Shown here: in pieces, positions 53,351-62,510 of the stretch
Numbering within the stretch: the first letter of the stretch is position 1
Layout of the letters: the number at the start of each line of letters is the position of its first letter
Assembly: GCF_009653635.1 (NCBI RefSeq)
Contig: NZ_PPFD01000007.1
Span: 278,022 to 342,021 of the forward strand
Source of the DNA: Endozoicomonas sp. OPT23
GTDB taxonomy: Bacteria > Pseudomonadota > Gammaproteobacteria > Pseudomonadales > Endozoicomonadaceae
Direction of reading: 5' to 3'
DNA length: 64,000 nucleotides
Notes under the pieces: generated by a model
Told to the model about the DNA's origin: nothing
The model's database searches: none
The model's input: only the letters and a program-made list of their open reading frames with translations
Program-made: the position numbers and the translations under genes

Positions 53351-54727
53351 TCAAAACAGTCGACTCAGATCATTATAAAGAGCCAGTATCATTACACTCA
53401 CTACCAGCGTCACCCCAATTTTCAGCCCAATCATCTGAGCCTTTTCCGACACAGGTTTGCCTCTTACCCACTCGATCAGATAGAACAACAGATGCCCACC
53501 ATCAAGTACAGGTATGGGTAACAGGTTCAAAACCCCGAGACTGACACTCAACATAGCCAGAAAATAGAGAAAATTCTCAAGTCCCGATTCTAAGGACGCG
53601 CCAGCCACTTTAGCAATGGTTATAGGTCCGCTCAAGTTTTTCACTGAAACCAGACCCGCAACCATTTTCCATAACGACTCCAGCGTCATGCCGGTAAGAG
53701 CTGCTGTAGTCTTTGTGGCCTGGTAAACAGCGGAAGCTGGATTATATTGAATGGTTCTGACTAGGTCTTCCGGCCAGCCTATAGACTGAACGCCTGCGCC
53801 AATATAACCAACCGTCTGCCCGCCTACGTCTTTTGTACCGGGCGTCAGTTGCAGATCAATCCGACTACCATCTCGCTCTACCGTAACAGAAAGTCGCTGC
53901 CCGGCACTGACTCGAATCAGTTTCACCCAGGCCAGCCAGTCTTCGACGATCTGACCTTTCATGGCAACAACTTTATCACCTACCTGCAAGCCTGCTTTCT
54001 CAGCCGCACCGGACGGTGCAACCTGACCAATAACCGCAGGAATAGAAGGCGAGTAAGGAACAATACCCAAAGATTTAATAGGATCTATGGACTCCTGGCC
54101 GACCAACCAGTTCTCAATTCTAACCGGGCGCACATATTCGCTACCTGCAGGCTTCTGCCCCAGCACACCCTCTCTGACGACGAAATCCAGGGAGCGGTTT
54201 TCGCCAATATACGACAACAGCTCCATATTAACCTGTTGCCAATTCAGTGTTTCTTCACTGGAAATTGCCAGAATTTCATCACCAGGCTGAAGGCCTGCGA
54301 TTGCAGCAGGACTTTCAGGCACGACCTCACCAACCTGCGGCAATACCGTTTTGACACCAATGACATACATCAGCCAGAGCGCAGCAATCGCAAGAAGGAA
54401 GTTAGCAATGGGACCTGCAGCAACCACCGCAATACGAGACAAAACCGGTTTGCTGTTAAAGGAGAGGTGTTTTTGATCATCAGATACCGGCGCTTCACGT
54501 TCGTCCAGCATTTTGACATAACCGCCCAGAGGAATGGCAGCCACAACAAACTCAGTACCATGGCGATCCGTTTTTCGCCAGAGCGGGGTACCAAAACCCA
54601 CGGAGAATCTGAGTACTTTTATGCCACAACGTCGTGCAACCCAGAAATGTCCAAACTCGTGAATACTGACCAGAATACCGAGAGTAATTACAAAGGCCAG
54701 TATGGTCTGCAGGCTTCCAAGAATCAT
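53351..54727 (-). CDS. rseP: Site-2 protease RseP
   Basis: The inner membrane zinc protease has 458 residues and cleaves the RseA anti-sigma factor in the sigma-E response and remnant signal peptides. The zinc site is HEFGH at residues 23-27, and the third ligand is in PIPVLDGGHLLFYLIE near residue 400. Between them are the PCT loop-like segment VGFGTPLWRK and two PDZ domains (about 115-200 and 205-300; AGLQPGDEILAI and AGLQVGDKVVAM). Its 3' end is 47 bases before the bamA start. Confidence 0.98.
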   Translation of the reverse strand: MILGSLQTILAFVITLGILVSIHEFGHFWVARRCGIKVLRFSVGFGTPLWRKTDRHGTEFVVAAIPLGGYVKMLDEREAPVSDDQKHLSFNSKPVLSRIAVVAAGPIANFLLAIAALWLMYVIGVKTVLPQVGEVVPESPAAIAGLQPGDEILAISSEETLNWQQVNMELLSYIGENRSLDFVVREGVLGQKPAGSEYVRPVRIENWLVGQESIDPIKSLGIVPYSPSIPAVIGQVAPSGAAEKAGLQVGDKVVAMKGQIVEDWLAWVKLIRVSAGQRLSVTVERDGSRIDLQLTPGTKDVGGQTVGYIGAGVQSIGWPEDLVRTIQYNPASAVYQATKTTAALTGMTLESLWKMVAGLVSVKNLSGPITIAKVAGASLESGLENFLYFLAMLSVSLGVLNLLPIPVLDGGHLLFYLIEWVRGKPVSEKAQMIGLKIGVTLVVSVMILALYNDLSRLF

Positions 54728-54752
54728 CTTGAGATTAATTTCCTTCCGCTGC

Positions 54753-54795
54753 GATCAGGCGCTGGTTTGCTGGAAACCAGCCTACAGACCTGATC
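54753..54795 (-). other. Two-part hairpin between dxr and rseP
   Basis: An outer stem GATCAGG / CCTGATC (54753-54759 with 54789-54795) encloses an inner 8-bp stem GCTGGTTT / AAACCAGC (54761-54768 with 54774-54781). It lies in the 94-base gap, 26 bases upstream of the rseP ATG, and has no T-run. It may be a processing or translation control element of the joint mRNA. Confidence 0.45.
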
Positions 54796-54821
54796 ACACT
54801 CATCTGTTATTGGTATTACAG

Positions 54822-56009
54822 TCAGGCACTTCGCTGCCAGCGATCAATCTCGTTTTGAGCTTGAACTCTGGCCCTGCGATCTGCATCCAGTACCTGCTCA
54901 ACATCTCCGGCACCATTGATTTGCAATGTTTGCAGAGTAGCATCGATCACGTCAGGAATGCGATCAAATCTCAGACTTTTGTTTAAAAACGCCTCGACTG
55001 CCTGCTCGTTCGCCGCATTCAACATCGCCGCAGCTGTACCCCCTGTTTCGGCCGCATCCTGCGCCAGCTTCAGACAACGGAAACGATCCATGCACGGCTT
55101 TTGAAAATCAAGTCGCCCCACATCTGCCAGGGACAAAGGCGCCACACCGGAATGAATACGCTCGGGCCATGCCAGAGCATGGGCAATAGGTGTACGCATA
55201 TCAGGGTTACCCATCTGCGCCAGTACCGAACCATCGTTGTAGTCGACCAGAGAGTGGATAATACTCTGCGGGTGAATCACCACTTCCACCTGAGACGGCT
55301 TGGCACCAAACAACCAACAGGCTTCAATAAATTCCAGCCCCTTGTTCATCATGGTGGCAGAATCGACAGAAATTTTGCGCCCCATACTCCAGTTGGGATG
55401 AGCACAAGCCTGCTCAGGCGTTACTGAGGCAAAGGTATCTACCGGAGCCTCACGAAAAGGGCCACCGGATGCCGTCAATAAGATTCTGCGCACACCAACC
55501 TGGGCAAGACCATTCTGATAACCATGGGGCATGCACTGAAAAATAGCATTATGTTCACTATCGATCGGCAACAACTGAGCACCAGACTCTTTGACAGAAT
55601 CCATAAAGAGAGCACCGGTCATAACCAGCGCTTCTTTATTAGCCAGCAGAACCTTCTTACCCGCCTTCACTGCAGCCAGCGTCGGCAACAGGCCCGCCGC
55701 ACCAACAATAGCAGCCATAACAACATCAATGTCGGAGTCAGCAGCTACCTGAGCAACAGCCTGACTACCGGAAAGCACTTCTGTAGCCAAACCCTCAGAC
55801 TTAACTGACAGCCTGAGCTGCTCAGCCGCTTTCGGATCAGCCATAACGGCATAATCAGGTTTAAACTGTTTAACCTGCTCAAGCATTCGCTCGTGATTAC
55901 GCCCCGCTGCCAGTGACCGGACACGATAACGCTCACTGTTTCGAGCTATGACATCAAGAGTACTCAGACCGATGGAACCTGTAGATCCCAGTACGCACAC
56001 CTGCTGCAT
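54822..56009 (-). CDS. dxr: 1-deoxy-D-xylulose 5-phosphate reductoisomerase
   Basis: The protein has 395 residues. It makes methylerythritol 4-phosphate with NADPH, the committed MEP pathway step and the target of fosmidomycin. NADPH motif [31 protein letters not shown] with the metal-binding acids; [37 protein letters not shown] and [20 protein letters not shown] are all present. The start is two bases after the cdsA stop. ispD and ispF of the same pathway lie 23 kb away in this window. Confidence 0.98.
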   Translation of the reverse strand: MQQVCVLGSTGSIGLSTLDVIARNSERYRVRSLAAGRNHERMLEQVKQFKPDYAVMADPKAAEQLRLSVKSEGLATEVLSGSQAVAQVAADSDIDVVMAAIVGAAGLLPTLAAVKAGKKVLLANKEALVMTGALFMDSVKESGAQLLPIDSEHNAIFQCMPHGYQNGLAQVGVRRILLTASGGPFREAPVDTFASVTPEQACAHPNWSMGRKISVDSATMMNKGLEFIEACWLFGAKPSQVEVVIHPQSIIHSLVDYNDGSVLAQMGNPDMRTPIAHALAWPERIHSGVAPLSLADVGRLDFQKPCMDRFRCLKLAQDAAETGGTAAAMLNAANEQAVEAFLNKSLRFDRIPDVIDATLQTLQINGAGDVEQVLDADRRARVQAQNEIDRWQRSA

Positions 56010-56011
56010 GT

Positions 56012-56812
56012 TTAACTCCCACTGACCACCAGGGCCAGAGCAAACACAGGAATGGCAGCCGTCAGACTGTCAATTCGATCCAGTATTCCTCCATGGCCGG
56101 GTAGCAGATTACTGCTGTCCTTAATGCCTCGTTCACGCTTCAACAGGCTTTCAAACAGGTCACCGAGCACAGAAACCAGAACCACCACAATAGTCAGCAG
56201 CAGAAAACCCAAACCGCGAGCGAACGTAAAATCATAATAAAGACCAATCACCGCTGCGACACAGAGTGAGGCCAGTAAACCACCGACCAGACCTTCGATG
56301 GTTTTCTTTGGGCTGACATTTACTGCCAGCTTATGGCGTCCAAGACTTTTACCCGCAAAATAAGCCCCTACATCGGCAGCCCAAATCAGCAGTAACACCA
56401 TGATAATACTTAAACCATCAGGGCTGACCTGCTTCAGTTCAACCAGCGCAGTCCAGGCTGGAACGAGTGTAAAAACACCCATAACCAGGCGTAACCAGCG
56501 GCTTTCACAATAGCGCGCAGACTCCGGGTACTGCTTGACCATAAAGAAGGCTAACAGCCACCAGATCACCGCTACTGCCAACACCCAAACCTCAGGAATG
56601 ACACTGGCCAGAAGACAGGCTATACCTATGACAGCAGCAAAAGTGTAACGCTGCCAACCCTCTTTGAAACCGGCCAGATTAGCCCACTCCCAGCCACCCA
56701 ACATAATGACCAAAGCAATGACCACTGAGAAGGCTATCGGAGGAAGAAAAAGGACACAGCCCAACGCAACAGGGGCGAGAATAAGTGCGGTAATAATTCG
56801 TTCTTTTAACAC
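56012..56812 (-). CDS. cdsA: Phosphatidate cytidylyltransferase
   Basis: The polytopic membrane enzyme has 266 residues and makes CDP-diacylglycerol, the precursor of all phospholipids. The CDS signature is complete: [20 protein letters not shown] followed by GILDRIDS near the C-terminus. [19 protein letters not shown] and [13 protein letters not shown] are further conserved parts. The start overlaps the uppS end by seven bases, and dxr follows after two bases, so the three are co-translated. Confidence 0.98.
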   Translation of the reverse strand: MLKERIITALILAPVALGCVLFLPPIAFSVVIALVIMLGGWEWANLAGFKEGWQRYTFAAVIGIACLLASVIPEVWVLAVAVIWWLLAFFMVKQYPESARYCESRWLRLVMGVFTLVPAWTALVELKQVSPDGLSIIMVLLLIWAADVGAYFAGKSLGRHKLAVNVSPKKTIEGLVGGLLASLCVAAVIGLYYDFTFARGLGFLLLTIVVVLVSVLGDLFESLLKRERGIKDSSNLLPGHGGILDRIDSLTAAIPVFALALVVSGS

Positions 56813-57585
56813 TGCCCTTGGGCCTCCACCTGCTCGCTGGTTTTACCAAACCTTCTCTGTCGACTGACATAAGCCAGCAGGGCTCTCTCCAGCTCTTTGC
56901 GATCGAAATCCGGCCACAAAGTCTGGGTAAAATAAAATTCACTGTAGGCACATTGCCACAGCAGGAAATTACTGATTCGCTGCTCGCCACTGGTGCGAAT
57001 CAACAAATCAGGCGCAGGCAGTTCAGAAGTACTCAAATGACCAGCAATCATATGCTCGTTAATCTGATCAGCCTGCAACTCGCCTTTTTCTACTTTTCTA
57101 GCGAGCGTTTTCGTCGCCTCAGCGATATCCCACATACCACCGTAGTTGGCAGCAATAACGAGGGTTACTTTCGCTTCATTGGCAGTCAATGCTTCTGCTT
57201 CAGCTATATGTTGCTGAATGCTTGGCGAAAAACGACCTTTATCACCAATAATCTTAAGTCGAATACCGTTCTTTTTCAGGCTTTTGGTTTCCTTACGCAG
57301 AGTGCGCAGAAACAACTCCATCAAACCATCAACTTCGAGTTTTGGGCGGTTCCAGTTTTCACTGCTGAAAGCAAACAGTGTCAGCACTCCAACACCAAAA
57401 TCACCACACGCCTGAATCACTTCACGTACGGCTTTAACACCTGCCCTGTGTCCAGCCAAACCTGGCAACAACCGTTTTTTTGCCCAACGATTATTACCAT
57501 CGAGAATTATGGCCACATGGCGGGGCAACTTCTCTGCCGGTATTCCTTTCAGGCTGCCGATATCCACTTGCGAACTCATGACCAT
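56806..57585 (-). CDS. uppS: Undecaprenyl diphosphate synthase
   Basis: The protein has 259 residues. This cis-prenyltransferase extends farnesyl diphosphate to the C55 carrier lipid for peptidoglycan and O-antigen. The active-site loop reads AIILDGNNRWAKKR (usually DGNGRWA; here Asn replaces the Gly). GHRAGVKAVREVIQAC, TLFAFSSENWNRP, NYGGMWDIAEA and DLLIRTSGEQRISNFLLWQC are typical. The second ATG (57579) is an equally possible start. It heads uppS-cdsA-dxr. Confidence 0.97.
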   Translation of the reverse strand: MVMSSQVDIGSLKGIPAEKLPRHVAIILDGNNRWAKKRLLPGLAGHRAGVKAVREVIQACGDFGVGVLTLFAFSSENWNRPKLEVDGLMELFLRTLRKETKSLKKNGIRLKIIGDKGRFSPSIQQHIAEAEALTANEAKVTLVIAANYGGMWDIAEATKTLARKVEKGELQADQINEHMIAGHLSTSELPAPDLLIRTSGEQRISNFLLWQCAYSEFYFTQTLWPDFDRKELERALLAYVSRQRRFGKTSEQVEAQGQC

Positions 57586-57690
57586 TCACTATCTTGTTGA
57601 TCTGTATGAAATTTTATAACCGATAAACAGTGCAGGAGCTTGCGCTAAATTGCAAGTTTCAAAGAAGGGATACTAGCAGCTGATTATCAT

Positions 57691-57722
57691 AAGGCTGCCC
57701 GATATCAATACCGAGCAGCCTT
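57691..57722 (-). terminator. Hairpin after frr
   Basis: On the minus strand the 11-bp stem AAGGCTGCTCG / CGGGCAGCCTT (one U-G pair) has a 10-base loop and starts 11 bases after the frr stop. There is no T-run, so termination would be weak or Rho-dependent. Confidence 0.5.
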
Positions 57723-57733
57723 GCAACGACAGA

Positions 57734-58291
57734 TCAAACTGCCATCAGATCTTTTTCTTTTACTGCCAGAGAAGCATCGACCTTAGCGATAAAGCTATCG
57801 GTCACTTTCTGGATATCATCCTGTGCACGACGCTCATCGTCTTCACTGATTTCTTTTTCTTTTTCCAGCTCTTTAACATCAGCGATAGCATCACGACGAA
57901 TATTGCGAATAGCAATCTTGGCGTTTTCAGCTTCCTGACGAGCCTGACGAGTGTAGCCCTTACGGGTTTCCTCGGTCAGCATTGGCAGAGGAATTCGAAT
58001 TACCTCACCCGCAGTGGAAGGGTTAAGACCAAGATCAGACTTCATGATCGCCTTCTCAATCTCAGGCACCATCTGCTTTTCCCAGACACGCACAGCCAGA
58101 GTACGAGCATCTTCTACAGAGATGTTCGCCATCTGACCCAACGGGGTTTCAGAACCGTAATAGGAAACTCTTACGGTATCCAGCAGGCTCGGGTGGGCAC
58201 GACCTGTACGGATTTTAGCAAAGGCACCGTCAAGAGAGACGATACTTTTACCCATACGCTCTTCAGCGTCCTGCTTAATTTCATCAATCAT
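57734..58291 (-). CDS. frr: Ribosome recycling factor
   Basis: RRF splits the post-termination ribosome with EF-G. The ATG at 58291 gives [20 protein letters not shown] and 185 residues, identical in length to E. coli RRF, with GGGGGTG six bases upstream. The GTG at 58300 has no space for a ribosome binding site. Typical segments: [54 protein letters not shown] and [19 protein letters not shown]. Its start overlaps the pyrH end by eight bases. Confidence 0.98.
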   Translation of the reverse strand: MIDEIKQDAEERMGKSIVSLDGAFAKIRTGRAHPSLLDTVRVSYYGSETPLGQMANISVEDARTLAVRVWEKQMVPEIEKAIMKSDLGLNPSTAGEVIRIPLPMLTEETRKGYTRQARQEAENAKIAIRNIRRDAIADVKELEKEKEISEDDERRAQDDIQKVTDSFIAKVDASLAVKEKDLMAV

Positions 58292-59027
58292 CTTGTTCAC
58301 CCCCAGTCACCAGCGTACCTTCGTCGCCACCGACAACGGCATTCAACAGGGCACCCGGCTTGTTCATATTAAAAACACGAAGCGGCATATTCTGATCACG
58401 AACCAGACAAATAGCAGTCAGATCCATTACACCCAGTTTACGGTCAAGAACTTCATCGTAAGTGAGCTGATCAAATTTAACAGCGTCAGCGTGCTTGACC
58501 GGGTCCTTGTCGTAAATACCATCGACCTTGGTGGCTTTCAGCACGCCATCAACCTGAACCTCGATACCACGAAGGCAGGCTGCAGAATCAGTGGTAAAGA
58601 ATGGGTTACCGGTACCGGCAGAAAAGATTACTACATCACCATCATTCAGATGACGCATGGCACGACGATGGTCATAGTGTTCAACCACACCACTCATCGG
58701 AATAGAAGACATTACGCGGGTATTAATATTAGAGCGTTCAAGGGCGTCACGCATAGCCAGGGCATTCATTACTGTTGCCAGCATACCCATATGATCACCA
58801 GTAACACGATCCAGACCGGCCGCACTAAGCTCAGCACCGCGGAACAGGTTACCACCGCCAATCACGATACCGACCTGAACACCGATACCGACCAGCTGGC
58901 CGATTTCCAGAGCCATGCGATCCAGAACACTGGGATCTATGCCAAAGTCACCTTCTCCCTGAAGGGCTTCGCCACTGAGTTTGAGCAGAACACGCTTGTA
59001 CTTGGGTTGTCGATCACTTGCCGGCAT
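58284..59027 (-). CDS. pyrH: Uridylate kinase
   Basis: The hexameric UMP kinase has 247 residues from the ATG at 59027, with CGGAAG six bases upstream. The longest frame starts with a TTG two codons earlier. Features: [95 protein letters not shown] and [15 protein letters not shown]. It lies between tsf and frr in the conserved order. Confidence 0.98.
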   Translation of the reverse strand: MPASDRQPKYKRVLLKLSGEALQGEGDFGIDPSVLDRMALEIGQLVGIGVQVGIVIGGGNLFRGAELSAAGLDRVTGDHMGMLATVMNALAMRDALERSNINTRVMSSIPMSGVVEHYDHRRAMRHLNDGDVVIFSAGTGNPFFTTDSAACLRGIEVQVDGVLKATKVDGIYDKDPVKHADAVKFDQLTYDEVLDRKLGVMDLTAICLVRDQNMPLRVFNMNKPGALLNAVVGGDEGTLVTGGEQDD

Positions 59028-59181
59028 TTTCAACTTCCGAGTCAGAGTCAGGAGAAGAAGCGCTCGGCACCACTTTTTGTTACACCACTTTTTTTAAAAG
59101 CAGAGCCGACTTTAAAAGTAGAGCCGATGACAAAAGCAGAGCCGAACACCATCCATTAACCAGTAATAACCAGTATCAGGA

Positions 59182-60042
59182 TTACAGTCCAGCCTGAGCG
59201 CGAACTTCAGCAGCGAAATCTACTTCCGCAACTTCGATACCTTCACCTACTTCAAAACGCACGAAGCTTTCTACGGTAGCGCCAGCCTGCTTGGCCAGAG
59301 CACCCACTTTAACTTCAGGGTTTTTAACGAAAGGCTGTTCAACCAGGCTGCTTTCAGCCAGGAACTTGTTGATACGACCGCCGATCATCTTCTCGATGAT
59401 TTCAGCAGGCTTACCAGACTGTTCAGCTTGAGCCTTGAAGATTTCTTTCTCTTTCTCTACCAGTTCAGCAGGCATATCTTCCTTGTTAACCACTTGTGGG
59501 TTAACAGCGGCAACGTGCATAGCGATATCACGAGCCAGCTCGGACTCACCAGCAGACAGCGCAACCAGTACAGCAATCTTCTTGTTGCCGTGAACGTAAG
59601 CGTCAACACGACCGCCTTCAACCAGTTTAATACGACGAACGCTGATGTTTTCACCGATTTTCTGGATCAGAGCCTGACGGGTCTCTTCCAGTTCGCCAGC
59701 CATCAAGGCAGCAACGTCAGCTTCTTTACGATCGAAAGCAGCACCCAGAACGGTCTCAACGAATGCCAGGAAGTTTTCGTCACGAGCAGCGAAGTCGGTT
59801 TCAGAGTTAACTTCAACCATTACAGCGAAGGAACCGTCTTCCGCCACCTTGGTAGCAACAGCGCCTTCAGCGGCAGTACGACCCGCTTTTTTAGCAGCTT
59901 TAGCCTGACCGGATTTGCGCATCTCTTCGATGGCTTTCTCGATGTCACCGTCAACGGCCTGCAGTGCCTTCTTGCACTCCATCATACCCAGACCGGTGCG
60001 CTCACGCAGTTCCTTTACCAGTGCTGCAGAAATTGCTGCCAT
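59182..60042 (-). CDS. tsf: Elongation factor Ts
   Basis: The nucleotide exchange factor for EF-Tu has 286 residues from the ATG at 60042 ([20 protein letters not shown]), with AGAGGAT upstream. The longer frame adds 19 unrelated residues. The N-terminal [12 protein letters not shown] and the EF-Tu contact [14 protein letters not shown] are both visible, as are [16 protein letters not shown] and [20 protein letters not shown]. It follows rpsB on one strand, with a terminator or attenuator in the 269-base gap. Confidence 0.98.
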   Translation of the reverse strand: MAAISAALVKELRERTGLGMMECKKALQAVDGDIEKAIEEMRKSGQAKAAKKAGRTAAEGAVATKVAEDGSFAVMVEVNSETDFAARDENFLAFVETVLGAAFDRKEADVAALMAGELEETRQALIQKIGENISVRRIKLVEGGRVDAYVHGNKKIAVLVALSAGESELARDIAMHVAAVNPQVVNKEDMPAELVEKEKEIFKAQAEQSGKPAEIIEKMIGGRINKFLAESSLVEQPFVKNPEVKVGALAKQAGATVESFVRFEVGEGIEVAEVDFAAEVRAQAGL

Positions 60043-60270
60043 GGAGGGATCCTCTCGAAAATTTTCAATAGTTTTGAACACAAAATGCCGCAACGTCAAA
60101 ATGAGGAAGCGGCATTTCCAGCAATCAGCTGTACGAAAAAGTCTTCGAGCTTATGCATTTGCAGAAGCGGATGTCAAAGACCTTCCCGATATGACAAATG
60201 TCACTTATATATCTGAATGCAAAATTTTTTCGGCCTATTCAAGCTATCAAAGATGAATACGCCTAATCTG

Positions 60271-60292
60271 AAAAAAGGGGGCAAAGCCCCCT
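60271..60292 (-). terminator. Attenuator-like terminator between rpsB and tsf
   Basis: On the minus strand AGGGGGC-TTT-GCCCCCT is followed by a T-run (complement of 60271-60276), 20 bases after the rpsB stop. A partial terminator here would lower tsf relative to rpsB, as known for E. coli. Confidence 0.88.
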
Positions 60293-60311
60293 CTTTCCAA
60301 ACAATCAGAAA

Positions 60312-61097
60312 TTAAGCCTGAGCTTCTTCCTGACCGCCTTCAGTTTTAGCTTCAGCTGCTACGGCTTCAGCTACAACTGCTTCTTCAACCAGCTCAGCTT
60401 CTGCACCAGTGTTGGCAGCCGCACGGCCTTCCAGAATGGTGTCAGCAGCAGCACGGATGTACAGCTGAATAGCGCGGATTGCGTCATCGTTACCTGGGAT
60501 AACGTAGTCAACACCTTCCGGGCTGGAGTTGGTATCAACGATACCAATTACAGGAATACCCAGCTTGTTGGCTTCCTGGATAGCAATGCGCTCGTGCTCA
60601 ACGTCGATAACGAACAGAGCATCAGGCAGGCCGCCCATTTCTTTGATACCGCCCAGTGAACGATCCAGTTTTTCCAGATCGCGACGACGCATCAGAGCTT
60701 CTTTCTTGGTCAGCTTCTCGAAAGTGCCGTCTTGAGCCTGCACTTCCAGATCACGCAGACGACGTACAGACTGACGAATAGTCTTGTAGTTAGTCAGCAT
60801 GCCACCCAACCAGCGGTGAGCAACGAAAGGCTGGCCAGCGCGAGCAGCTTCTTCACGAATGATCTTGCCCGCAGCACGCTTGGTACCAACGAACATGATC
60901 TTGTTCTTGCCTTCAGACAGCTTGCGGATGAAGCTCATAGCTTCATTGAACGCAGGCATTGTGTGCTCAAGGTTGATGATATGAATCTTGTTGCGTGCAC
61001 CAAAGATGAATTTGTTCATCTTTGGGTTCCAGAAACGAGTCTGGTGACCGAAGTGTACGCCCGCCTTGAGCATGTCACGCATAGTGACTTGTGCCAT
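60312..61097 (-). CDS. rpsB: 30S ribosomal protein S2
   Basis: The protein has 261 residues. Typical S2 segments: [96 protein letters not shown] and [20 protein letters not shown]. The last 30 or so residues are an Ala/Glu-rich tail (about 20 longer than E. coli S2), probably flexible. ATG with AGGAGA eight bases upstream. Confidence 0.99.
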   Translation of the reverse strand: MAQVTMRDMLKAGVHFGHQTRFWNPKMNKFIFGARNKIHIINLEHTMPAFNEAMSFIRKLSEGKNKIMFVGTKRAAGKIIREEAARAGQPFVAHRWLGGMLTNYKTIRQSVRRLRDLEVQAQDGTFEKLTKKEALMRRRDLEKLDRSLGGIKEMGGLPDALFVIDVEHERIAIQEANKLGIPVIGIVDTNSSPEGVDYVIPGNDDAIRAIQLYIRAAADTILEGRAAANTGAEAELVEEAVVAEAVAAEAKTEGGQEEAQA

Positions 61098-61341
61098 GGT
61101 AAATCTCCTGTAACAGGGTTAGGCCTCCACGCATCCCATGAGCTCAACCCGAAAAACGATCAAACGCTTAAGACTTTAAACTGAAGCTTAAAGCAGCGCG
61201 AAGCAGTTCAGCGGGCACCCTGAATCATGTGACGATGCATGTGAGTTCTACTACTGATTAAATTAAATGTCTTCGAAACAGATCACTTTTGAACAATTTG
61301 CAAGAAAAGGCCAAAAACAACTCTGAATACGAAGCCGGCGA

Positions 61342-61369
61342 TTTATACCATAAAAAGAGACCACCTCAA
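61342..61369 (-). promoter_or_regulatory. rpsB promoter candidate
   Basis: On the minus strand TTGAGG (61364-61369) is followed by 16 bases and TATAAA (61342-61347), with TGG before the -10 element. Transcription would begin about 235 bases before the rpsB start codon. Confidence 0.55.
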
Positions 61370-61408
61370 AGCCTTTTACCCCAATAACGTGGAAATCCGT
61401 TTGTTCCC

Positions 61409-61439
61409 TTGCGCAATATCAAAACAGTTCTGGTAAAAT
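61409..61439 (+). promoter_or_regulatory. map promoter candidate
   Basis: TGG-TAAAAT (extended -10, 61434-61439) is preceded by TTGCGC at 61409-61414 with a long 19-base spacer. The -10 is good and the -35 weak. The leader would be about 145 bases. Confidence 0.45.
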
Positions 61440-61591
61440 GCCGACAGTTAAATTGTAGAGCGTATCAATAGAGCACTACTAGAGAGCAGTAATGGAGAGC
61501 GCTGCTAGCTACTCTAAAGAGTGCCGCTGGGCGGATTCACCCGGCCCGTTTCGACCCTCACTCACACTCTGGCAACATAGAATTTAGAAGC

Positions 61592-62389
61592 ATGAATGTA
61601 ACCATCAAGACGCCTGAAGATATTGAAAAAATGCGCATTGCCGGCCGCCTGGCCGCCGAAGTGCTGGAAATGATTGAAGAACATGTTAAACCCGGCGTCA
61701 CCACGGATGAAATTGACCGTATCTGCCACGATTACATCGTCAACACTCAGGACGCTATTCCTGCTCCTTTGAACTATGGTGCAGCCCCTGGCCGCCCGGG
61801 CTTTCCAAAATCTATCTGCACCTCTTTGAACCATGTGGTTTGTCACGGCATTCCTGGCGGCAAGAAACTCAAAAACGGCGACGTCCTTAATATCGATATC
61901 ACCGTTATCAAAGACGATTACCATGGCGATACCAGCAAAATGTTCCTGGTAGGCGATGTACAGCCGTTCAACCAGAAACTCTGCAAAGTCACTCAGGAAT
62001 GCCTCTATAAAGGCATTGCCGAAGTTAAGCCTGGCGCCCGCTTGAGTGACATCGGTCGTGTAATCGAAAAGCATGCCCACGCCAACCACTACTCCGTAGT
62101 AGAAGAGTATTGCGGCCACGGCATTGGCAAGGTATTCCATGAAGAACCACAGGTTCTGCACTACAACGGTTACGGCGAACAAAATGACTGCATTCTTCAG
62201 GAAGGCATGACTTTTACCATCGAGCCTATGATCAACGCCGGCAAGAAATTCACCAAACTTCTGGGCGATGGCTGGACAGCCGTCACCAAGGACCGTCGCC
62301 CTTCCGCCCAGTGGGAGCACACACTGGCTGTTACTGCCGATGGCGTTGAAATTCTAACCCTGCGTAAAGACGAAGTACTGCCTTTCTAA
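61592..62389 (+). CDS. map: Methionine aminopeptidase type I
   Basis: The protein has 265 residues. It removes the initiator Met from nascent proteins. Metal ligands can be placed: Asp in LNIDITVIKDDYHGDTS (two positions), His in EEYCGHGIGKVFHEEPQVLH, Glu in FTIEPMINAG and Glu in SAQWEHTLAVT. CTSLNHVVCHGIPG carries the substrate His. It is divergent from rpsB and upstream of glnD, as in Pseudomonas and E. coli. Confidence 0.99.
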   Translation: MNVTIKTPEDIEKMRIAGRLAAEVLEMIEEHVKPGVTTDEIDRICHDYIVNTQDAIPAPLNYGAAPGRPGFPKSICTSLNHVVCHGIPGGKKLKNGDVLNIDITVIKDDYHGDTSKMFLVGDVQPFNQKLCKVTQECLYKGIAEVKPGARLSDIGRVIEKHAHANHYSVVEEYCGHGIGKVFHEEPQVLHYNGYGEQNDCILQEGMTFTIEPMINAGKKFTKLLGDGWTAVTKDRRPSAQWEHTLAVTADGVEILTLRKDEVLPF

Positions 62390-62402
62390 GGCTACTTCGA
62401 AC

Positions 62403-62433
62403 AACCGGCGGATAACCACAACCGCCGGTTTTC
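62403..62433 (+). terminator. Intrinsic terminator of map
   Basis: AACCGGCGG (62403-62411) pairs with CCGCCGGTT (62422-62430), with a 10-base loop, and is followed by TTCC and a later T-run. It lies 13 bases after the map stop codon. Confidence 0.8.
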
Positions 62434-62510
62434 CTGATTTTTTCCCCTCTTCGTGCTTTAATACCTGCAAAATTCAATAAAATACCCACAGAACGAATTT
62501 TGACTACAGC

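Larger units (their letters stand above)
61098..61591. other. Divergent rpsB/map intergenic region
   Basis: These 494 bases lie between two divergent genes. They carry promoter candidates for both and a cluster of short direct repeats (61456-61500). No reading frame or RNA gene was recognised. The rpsB leader (about 230 bases) is long enough for S2 autoregulation, but no structure was identified with confidence. Confidence 0.65.
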
